Assembly (NCBI GenBank): GCA_903789665.1
Contig: CAIFEX010000022.1
Span: 1 to 60,245 of the forward strand
Length of the DNA: 60,245 nucleotides
DNA from: an uncultured Clostridium sp.
Lineage (GTDB): Bacteria > Bacillota > Clostridia > Clostridiales > Clostridiaceae
Direction of reading: 5' to 3'
How positions within the stretch are numbered: position 1 is the first letter of the stretch; each line of letters starts with the position of its first letter. Of the stretch, positions 55,101 through 60,245 are shown piece by piece. Both the position numbers and the translations under genes were made by a program. The notes under the pieces are model-generated. The model searched no databases. It had not been told where the DNA came from and was given only the letters and a program-made list of their open reading frames with translations.

Positions 55101-56543
55101 TCTTTCAATGGATTTCATATCTTTCCCAAGATATTCAATTTTAGCTTCCAGCCCGCTTTTCTCTCCAATCAGTTCTTTACCTTTACCCTGAACTTTTGAA
55201 ATCCTGTTTTCAATCTGTTTAATCTTATTTTCAGCATTTTTAAGATGATTTTCGGCTAAAGATCTTTCATACCCCAGTTTTTTCTCCTGTTTTACATAAT
55301 ATCCTCTAAGGCAGCAGGAATTATTCTGAATTTTTTCAACGATATCAGCTGCTTTTCTATCCCTGTTGAATTCCTCAAGCTGGCTTTGTAAAAGTTTTAT
55401 TTTCCCATTTTGAACCTTGATATGGCTTTTATATTTTAAAAATCGGATCCTTTCATAGGTTTTCTGCCTTCTATTTCTTATACTCAGCATTCCATTATAA
55501 CTGTCAGAAATCTTTTCAAAATTTCTCCTGCCTTCTTCCACCTTCATTTTCAAAACTTGAAGATTGTAGGAACTCTTCTTCTGCTTCCAGCTGTCTTCTT
55601 CCCTATTTAAACCTTCCAACATGGTACCATTTTTATCGATTTTATTTTTATTTTCAATCTGTTCTTTTTTTGCAAAGTCGTATACAGCCTTCACACTCTT
55701 CTTCATCTCACCTAATTTCAAATTTACATTATGGTAGTCCCTGCAAACTTCTACATATCTGTCTATTTCAGCCTCAATGACCCTGCTTTCCTCTATCCTC
55801 GCCTTCAATTGCTTATATTTTTTAAAATGCTGTATCTGCTTTTCAAAAGTCTCAGCAAAATCCTTTGTTCCATCACCAGCTATAGCTTCTTCAACAGTTG
55901 GTATCAAAAGATTGTCCACCAGCTGTCCCGTGCTTCTGCAGTTATTGAAAAATTCCTCTACTCCACCTTCTGCACTATTTATCAGTGCAATTTTTCTCCA
56001 TTCCCAAGGAACTATTTTAAAATTTTTCTCTATATATTCCTGATATTCTTTTATGGTTGAAAATTCATGGGCATTTATCTTATTTCGGCTCATATTCAAA
56101 TAGTATTCATTCATTTCCTCTTTTTCGGCAGATCTCTTATTTCCACTGCTGCTCTGTCTTACAAATGGCAGTTTCTCTATGGAATTTTCATCATTTTCTT
56201 CATATTCATAGACATACTTCAGGGAACTCACCGATCCCCTGTTCATAAACAGAGTCACAGCTGTAAGTCCATATCTTCTGGGCTTTTCACTCAATATCCA
56301 CTCAATTGCTATATGTGCAGAAGTGTTTTCAAGCATCAGAGTGTCTTTTATCTTCCTGTTTGCAACTTCCGCATGGGGCAGCACAGCTTGAATAGCTGTT
56401 TGCACAAATACGGTCTTCCCTCCCCCGTTTGGAATCAAAAGGGCTCCATTGTGTCCATCAAACTGGAATATGTCGTCATTGAACCTTTTGGCACCATTTT
56501 CATAGATAACATTCGTAAATCTTATTTTAGAAATAGACGGCAT
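52155..56543 (-). CDS. jetC: Wadjet JetC, SMC-like ATPase
   Basis: A 1462-residue SMC/MukB-type ATPase. The P-loop is LLIPNGGGKTVFVQ near residues 33-46. Long coiled coils fill the middle (about 290-600 and 800-1250). The ABC signature is WSGGEK near 1336, and Walker B is VVIMDNPFGKAS near 1374-1385. The residue after the Walker B aspartate is Asn, where classical SMC proteins have Glu. JetC extrudes DNA loops so that JetD can cut small circular plasmids. Its ATG overlaps the jetB stop by one base. The size and neighbours fit Wadjet type III. Confidence 0.9.
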   Translation of the reverse strand: MPSISKIRFTNVIYENGAKRFNDDIFQFDGHNGALLIPNGGGKTVFVQTAIQAVLPHAEVANRKIKDTLMLENTSAHIAIEWILSEKPRRYGLTAVTLFMNRGSVSSLKYVYEYEENDENSIEKLPFVRQSSSGNKRSAEKEEMNEYYLNMSRNKINAHEFSTIKEYQEYIEKNFKIVPWEWRKIALINSAEGGVEEFFNNCRSTGQLVDNLLIPTVEEAIAGDGTKDFAETFEKQIQHFKKYKQLKARIEESRVIEAEIDRYVEVCRDYHNVNLKLGEMKKSVKAVYDFAKKEQIENKNKIDKNGTMLEGLNREEDSWKQKKSSYNLQVLKMKVEEGRRNFEKISDSYNGMLSIRNRRQKTYERIRFLKYKSHIKVQNGKIKLLQSQLEEFNRDRKAADIVEKIQNNSCCLRGYYVKQEKKLGYERSLAENHLKNAENKIKQIENRISKVQGKGKELIGEKSGLEAKIEYLGKDMKSIEREILSNPEQESVEEEAAKWQYRIDVLEDNIFKCNKEIKSIEGEKEDLRADIKMKREELEELKREESRIENYMEVHGKKHNALLKRVKEFRGNWFSFDSLYSKQETILQQLENRAVSFSEEKERLIIKERIAHRWLDDYSDSEYYTADPVIEKWVRAWRNGFNYIESGTQYFQRALNGGENLYPYWTISIITSNAEIDKLKKKIADSCSQLSHPVVVMDENEARFKIENEYAAGEENIFFPPSWGENISQENFENWKRRIAAKADESTKIRIEKENEVKICGGLLVDVKKFYEVYPYERYMDIQRDQKSVKYNISVTAGNISSDEKRIDDIDEKVKELNGSILDLSGEQNVLENKIIKSKKYISNREKKQKYEEDAAEIEEDILENDREFSKLNGDKTISSKLQEDLEGNFNEICSVLKNLEGEKLYAEVLESDPKYTSVSVEVLEDERNALKDMLAKKQKGRDLLEQEMKNAVELKNSLESDFEVFKNELEFPIDEKEEPIYHGDEDINKLSVEIRNMRSPLKDLKKKYDRAELIFQNSKNEYEIRERDFKSEYENVISFHIPLERVPEVLSREGENINRRKDYLTAEQESLEKQKISIESALQEIKVINAKYPSSAEETGETTISEDMKERFPYKRMEVLKEMEKNLNEITGNLDKKASRVRMQKENFIEFCQNDILDVKLKEMSVTGIEYNRNFEDILGWQNKMSERIMRIVEITENDMRDHDREIQQFINQLHSYLKTIADELRQLPRSTRIKIDGKWKEVFLFTVPEWNEKEGRERLAEYIDWMLNQLQGDRFKDENGKEDVEKVRKSIEKWLQSKQLLQYVMKQNTIKVKCRKVTNDGKMSSLPFSWETSNQWSGGEKWSKNMTLFLGILNYLVEKRIRVTSDCKRNRVVIMDNPFGKASSEHVLDPVFFIAEQLGFQIIALTAHSEGKFIRTYFPIVYSCKLREASDGVNQIMTKEMEMKEAFFRDNDPQSLTRLT

Positions 56544-57280
56544 TATTTTTCTTCCTTTCTATTATCAATATTATACATAAAATCAAGTATGCCCCTGTTG
56601 TAGTCATATTCCATATAGTACTTCTGAATTATGGTCTTTGCCTTTTCCGTAAGTGTCAGTTCCTCATTTCCAATATCTTTTATAAGATTCTGGGACTCCA
56701 GGAAACGCTTTACTGTATTTAAAAAGCCCTTTCTACTTGCAGTCCTGGCATCCTGAACTTTTGCAGTTTCCCTTATTTCATCTATATCTGTCCACTTTTT
56801 TACAACAGAGGACCAGTTATAATCATATTTACTGTCGAGCTCTTTCAGCTTTTTATCCCCTTGTTCCTTCAGCGTCGAAATCCTCTCATTCAAACTGGAA
56901 AGCCAGTCATTTAAAGATATGAAATCTCTGGTGGGTTCTATTGTCTGATAACTGTCATAAAATTCTCCAAACAGAACTATTATTGATACGTACATCATGT
57001 ATAAATCCACATTTACTGCCTTTGCAGGAAGATAGGTTTTTTTAATATAATCATTTGAAACGTGGAATACTGAATCTTTTAAAACAGGTATTAGATATAT
57101 ATAATCTCCAGATAAAAATATGCTGCAGTCAACCTGTTTTGCAAACTGATCCACCAGCGACCTTATGCTGTCATCGGACATGTAAAGATGAAGCTGCTCT
57201 TTTTCTCCATATCCCTGCATAGCTAGCACTGAATACAGCCTAAATGCCTGCATTACCTGTTCATTACTGTAAAAAACCAT
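56543..57280 (-). CDS. jetB: Wadjet JetB, kleisin-partner (DUF6063-like)
   Basis: A 245-residue protein between JetA and JetC. In Wadjet systems JetB is a MukE/KITE-like winged-helix partner. It begins MVFYSNEQVMQAFRLYSVLAMQGYG and has the helix pattern DDSIRSLVDQFAKQVDCSIFLSGDYIYLIPVL. The size matches type III (DUF6063-like) rather than the longer JetB of type II. It ends one base into jetC. Confidence 0.8.
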   Translation of the reverse strand: MVFYSNEQVMQAFRLYSVLAMQGYGEKEQLHLYMSDDSIRSLVDQFAKQVDCSIFLSGDYIYLIPVLKDSVFHVSNDYIKKTYLPAKAVNVDLYMMYVSIIVLFGEFYDSYQTIEPTRDFISLNDWLSSLNERISTLKEQGDKKLKELDSKYDYNWSSVVKKWTDIDEIRETAKVQDARTASRKGFLNTVKRFLESQNLIKDIGNEELTLTEKAKTIIQKYYMEYDYNRGILDFMYNIDNRKEEK

Positions 57281-57284
57281 GTTT

Positions 57285-58793
57285 TCACTCCAATCTCAAA
57301 TTCATATCTTTTATGGTAAATCTCTTTGTAACCTCCAGCACTCCTCCTGTTTCCTTTACACAAATGCAGTCTGACTTCTGTGCAAATAAACCAAAAGATT
57401 TTCCAAACAGACTCTTTCCGCTGTTTTCATAATTTCCCAAATTCACAGGAGATTTTTGATGAAGCAAGATCCAGTAGTCGTAAAAGCAGCGTCTGTCAAG
57501 TATATTTTCATATCCACTTCTTTTCATATATACTACCACTTGTTTTAGATCTATATCCTTTCTATCTCCTAAAGCTCCCAATACTATAGAGGTTATCTCC
57601 CTGAAATTATTTGCCTGAATCTCAATATCCTCCTCTACCTCTTCCTTATCGGATACGGACAAAAAATCCTGAAATTTTTTAAGACTGCTCCTGTTTTCTA
57701 TCCTCTGTCTAAAAAAAACCGCCAGGGGCGACCATCCTTTATATCTTTTCAAAAACATGAAGGGCTCTATGAGCATTCTGGAAGCATGCAGGGGCAGTGG
57801 AGATGAAAACAATCTGCCAGTTATCTCCTGGTCAAAATTAAAGGAATCTATTCCCGAATAATACAGTGCCTCCTGGGCTGATTCAAGTGCCCTGGTCTTT
57901 AAAATTATACTTTCCTTCAAAAGCAGCCTGTGCTCATAATTCACCTGTCCCAATTCCCTGTCTACTTTAATTATGAGCTCATAGGCTTTTCTATCTTTTT
58001 CATGGACTATCTCGTTTCCCATTTTCTCTTTGGTCTCTTTTACAAAAGACTGCAGTTCGCTGAATTCCTCATCTTCCCGCTGCAGTCTTATATTGATATC
58101 TTCAATTATATTTTTATATCTCTCATAGATCTGATTTGAAATTATATTTCTGCTTACCTCATGCTTGATTCTCATTATTCTATCACGAAGGTTTCTCACA
58201 CCAAGACTCATTTCATCAATCTGCCTGAGTGCTCCTACAAATTCTCCTTTCTCAAGCTGCTTTCTTAAAACAAGCTGGTTTATGGAGAGCTGAAATTCAT
58301 TGAAATACTCCTTTGTAGCAAATACAAGTTCCAATCCCTGCTCATCAAGGGTATAATATTGGGTATTTTTTTCAAAATTCGCCCTTTCAGCCTTTATTAT
58401 AGAATACTGAACGGTTTCCTCTTTTCCCGTTTCCCAATTGTAAAACTTTCTGGAATTTCTTTTCCCATTGGGCGGTCTAAAAATTTCTATTATATTCCTG
58501 GCAATCTTCTCAAAATCCTCATAGTCAAGATCCAGCCTTCCCTGATTAATCTTCTGAAAAAATTCAGCCAATTCCCTTATTCCCGTCTTTTTATTTCTCA
58601 TGAGCATATTTTCAAAAAAGAATAATAGAGCCAGAAACCCCAAATTAAAGTAGTCAATAGGCTTATTACTTCTATCTCTTGAATTTTTATTAGACAGTTT
58701 GTAGAGTGGATCAAACAGTGCAAGCCTCTGAATTCTCTCTCTATAGTTTTCAGTAATACTTTTTATATCTATGTCCAACAATCTTCCCTCCAT
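57285..58793 (-). CDS. jetA: Wadjet JetA, kleisin-like subunit
   Basis: A 502-residue MukF/kleisin-like subunit. The N-terminal region is helical (FLALLFFFENMLMRNKKTGIRELAEFF, YTLDEQGLELVFATKEYFNEFQLSINQLVLRKQLEKGEF), with coiled-coil segments between about 170 and 300. It starts inside the end of jetD (25-base overlap) and ends 4 bases before jetB, so the four genes form a tight operon. Confidence 0.82.
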   Translation of the reverse strand: MEGRLLDIDIKSITENYRERIQRLALFDPLYKLSNKNSRDRSNKPIDYFNLGFLALLFFFENMLMRNKKTGIRELAEFFQKINQGRLDLDYEDFEKIARNIIEIFRPPNGKRNSRKFYNWETGKEETVQYSIIKAERANFEKNTQYYTLDEQGLELVFATKEYFNEFQLSINQLVLRKQLEKGEFVGALRQIDEMSLGVRNLRDRIMRIKHEVSRNIISNQIYERYKNIIEDINIRLQREDEEFSELQSFVKETKEKMGNEIVHEKDRKAYELIIKVDRELGQVNYEHRLLLKESIILKTRALESAQEALYYSGIDSFNFDQEITGRLFSSPLPLHASRMLIEPFMFLKRYKGWSPLAVFFRQRIENRSSLKKFQDFLSVSDKEEVEEDIEIQANNFREITSIVLGALGDRKDIDLKQVVVYMKRSGYENILDRRCFYDYWILLHQKSPVNLGNYENSGKSLFGKSFGLFAQKSDCICVKETGGVLEVTKRFTIKDMNLRLE

Positions 58794-59788
58794 ATACTTT
58801 TAAGTTCCTCTTTTCCCAAAGCTTCCTGGGGCAAATACTTTCCCGAATGCAGTATATCCAAAATCCTTCGGCTTTCATCCCTGCTGAAAAATTTCAAGAA
58901 GTTGTCAAGGGCACTGTGATTTTCAAGCTGATTTTCCTTTCCCATGCTGCTGGGCTTTTTGATGAGTTCACTATAAAATTTCACTGCAACAGAGGCTTGC
59001 CTCTTTCCATTCAAGGAATTCCATATGGATATGCCTTCATTATCCAGGTCTCCAAAATAATACAGTTTGTGTTTTCCAGTTACACCAAGCTGTCTTTCCA
59101 AAAGTCCTATATTGGAAACTATTTTCCATCCAGAGCCAAATATGAGGGTTGTAAAATCAGTATCACAGAGTACATTCAAAAGCGCCATGAAAGTGGCCTT
59201 ATTTTCCACAATCAAATGTCGGTATTTAGCCTGCGGCCGTGAAAGTTTCTTTGGATTCACTGCCATCATAAGAGGATCACAATTGTTTATTATCTTCAAC
59301 TTATTCCAAAGTCCAATCTTATCAAGAAGTTTTCTGCCGGATTTTTCATCAATCCACTTTTCGTCCCCTACGAGATAAAAGGATCTTTCCTGGGAAGTTG
59401 CATATTCTTTTGGAAGTCCTTCTTGGCATATATATTCATTAATCTTATCGATATAGGGTTTGTCCCTCTTCAATTCTTCAAAACTGCCGGCAAAATATTT
59501 TTGCAGGTCGATTTCACTGCTTATGCTCAAACTGTAATTCTGCAGGAAATCAATGTAGTCTTTTTTCAATTCATATTTATTGATGCCGAATTTATAGGGA
59601 AGTGGAATATCCTTTCCGTTATTTATTTCCGGCTTTTTTTCCACAAGTACATTATCTTTCACCAGCTCCATTATACAGCCGGCAAATTCGTCATATTTCA
59701 TATTTCCCGGCACCAAGCTCTCCAATTCTCCCAGAGTTATAGTGGCTCTCTTGTAGGATTTGAGATAGGAAATTATATCATCTTTCAT
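58769..59788 (-). CDS. jetD: Wadjet JetD, Toprim-type nuclease
   Basis: A 339-residue protein with a C-terminal Toprim-like domain. The Toprim glutamate is in IVENKATF near residue 193, and the DxD motif is FGDLDNEG near 245-252. JetD is the nuclease that cleaves plasmid DNA extruded by JetABC. The N-terminal half is a helical, winged-helix-like part of unknown role. It is the first gene here (order D-A-B-C). Confidence 0.88.
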   Translation of the reverse strand: MKDDIISYLKSYKRATITLGELESLVPGNMKYDEFAGCIMELVKDNVLVEKKPEINNGKDIPLPYKFGINKYELKKDYIDFLQNYSLSISSEIDLQKYFAGSFEELKRDKPYIDKINEYICQEGLPKEYATSQERSFYLVGDEKWIDEKSGRKLLDKIGLWNKLKIINNCDPLMMAVNPKKLSRPQAKYRHLIVENKATFMALLNVLCDTDFTTLIFGSGWKIVSNIGLLERQLGVTGKHKLYYFGDLDNEGISIWNSLNGKRQASVAVKFYSELIKKPSSMGKENQLENHSALDNFLKFFSRDESRRILDILHSGKYLPQEALGKEELKSIWREDCWT

Positions 59789-59966
59789 CTTATCACCTTT
59801 ATGTACAATTATTACCTGTTGCTCCCCGATTTGTTTGCAATAACCAATACAGTTATTATAGCATTATCTAATAAAAGTTCAGAGACAAAAACATTTCTTA
59901 TGGGCAATTTCCATTTATGCTATAATTAATTCCATAAATATTCTAAATTTGGAGGGACAAAGAAAA
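59789..59966. promoter_or_regulatory. Divergent promoter region of jetD and the ACT gene
   Basis: A TATAAT-type -10 occurs on each strand: minus strand, 59855-59860, for jet; plus strand, 59921-59926, for the ACT fragment. No convincing -35 matches are seen. GGAGGGACAAAG precedes the ACT gene start. Confidence 0.5.
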
Positions 59967-60065
59967 ATGGCAAAAAAGATATTAACACTGAAATTGTTAA
60001 AGGGAAAATATGGTGTCTGCAGATTGAATAAAACTCAATCAATACCTGAGTGGTCAAAAATATGA
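59967..60065 (+). pseudogene. Truncated ACT-domain (amino-acid sensor-like) gene
   Basis: A 32-codon frame with a good ribosome-binding site (GGAGGG). It encodes MAKKILTLKLLKGKYGVCRL and then QSIPEWSKI, the N-terminus of small ACT/CASTOR-type proteins (about 130 residues), then meets TGA. The remainder of the family sequence is not found downstream. I read it as a gene cut by an insertion or deletion near 60060. Confidence 0.65.
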
Positions 60066-60165
60066 AGTTGTGGATCAATAAATAATCACTATATGAATTT
60101 TTGCCATGTCTTACTTACCTTAGTGTAAAATTACTGTAGGGTTATTTGAGATAAGAAATGGAAAA

Positions 60166-60235
60166 AAGAGACTTTCCTTTGATAATATATTAAGTAAGCA
60201 AAACAAAATATACAAAGAAAGAAGGAAAGTCTCTT
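60166..60235 (+). promoter_or_regulatory. Hairpin that covers a ribosome-binding site at the right edge
   Basis: A perfect 14-bp inverted repeat, AAGAGACTTTCCTT (60166-60179) and AAGGAAAGTCTCTT (60222-60235), 42 bases apart. The right arm contains the site AAGGAAAG and is followed directly by ATG GAT AAT (60236 on), a likely start cut by the window edge. Pairing would hide the site. Insertion sequences often carry such hairpins against transcription from outside, so this may be the start of a transposon, but no transposase is visible. Confidence 0.5.
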
Positions 60236-60245
60236 ATGGATAATA

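Noticed and set aside
1-60245. CRISPR arrays, tRNA and rRNA genes, riboswitches
   Set aside because: No regularly spaced repeats, cloverleaf sequences or known riboswitch cores were recognised by eye; a covariance-model search would be needed to exclude small RNAs.

Overview
The window looks like a chromosomal segment of a low-GC, anaerobic, spore-forming-type Clostridium. The DNA is AT-rich, ribosome-binding sites are strong AGGAGG types, GTG and TTG starts are common, and the gene content is anaerobic (hybrid cluster protein, 2-enoate reductase, flavodiiron proteins, rubredoxin domain, ETF/acyl-CoA dehydrogenase). No rRNA, tRNA or CRISPR array was seen. The species cannot be fixed from this sequence alone.

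Layout. 0.1-5.6 kb: a LysR regulator, a flavin-binding small protein, then a likely defence cassette of a 62-aa protein, an orphan type I specificity subunit (HsdS) and an 852-aa AAA ATPase with a RyR-like C-terminus. 5.6-13.4 kb: a 2-enoate reductase and 2-hydroxyacid dehydrogenase pair, hybrid cluster protein, a DUF1287 protein, a carboxymuconolactone decarboxylase remnant, a coiled-coil protein, and a PadR regulator with its membrane partner. 13.4-19.8 kb: an APC permease divergent from a LysR regulator, fumarase C, a TetR regulator divergent from an alpha/beta hydrolase, and a MarR regulator with a His-rich tail.

19.8-28.6 kb: a sugar-acid catabolic island (IclR, LarA-like protein, MFS transporter, UxaA C and N parts, YjhG-type dehydratase, YagE/YjhH-type aldolase). 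It is bounded by an exact 48-bp direct repeat whose right copy is the 3' end of pdxT, so it appears to be inserted at that gene. 28.5-30.0 kb: pdxT and pdxS (PLP synthase). 30.2-39.0 kb: a glucuronate/2-keto-3-deoxygluconate operon (eda-VOC, kdgK, uxaC, uxuB, uxuA, GPH transporter) with a FadR-type regulator and paired operators around the promoter. 39.1-43.2 kb: dipeptide epimerase with a class A beta-lactamase-like hydrolase, a frameshifted 3-hydroxyacyl-CoA dehydrogenase, a flavin-binding protein and a cupin. 43.2-47.8 kb: an acyl-CoA dehydrogenase/ETF-alpha/rubredoxin fusion between two flavodiiron (FprA) paralogues, which reads as a possible acyl-CoA-driven O2 or NO reduction module. 47.9-52.0 kb: mobA and nadABC. 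52.1-59.8 kb: a complete four-gene Wadjet (JetDABC) plasmid-defence operon, type III by protein sizes. The window ends in a truncated ACT-domain gene and the start of an unknown reading frame whose ribosome-binding site lies in a hairpin.

Several starts were moved from the longest frame to positions with good ribosome-binding sites. For PadR this also frees a promoter with two palindromic operators. The most unusual items are the HsdS/RyR-ATPase cassette, the triple-fusion flavoprotein between FprA copies, and the pdxT-linked island.
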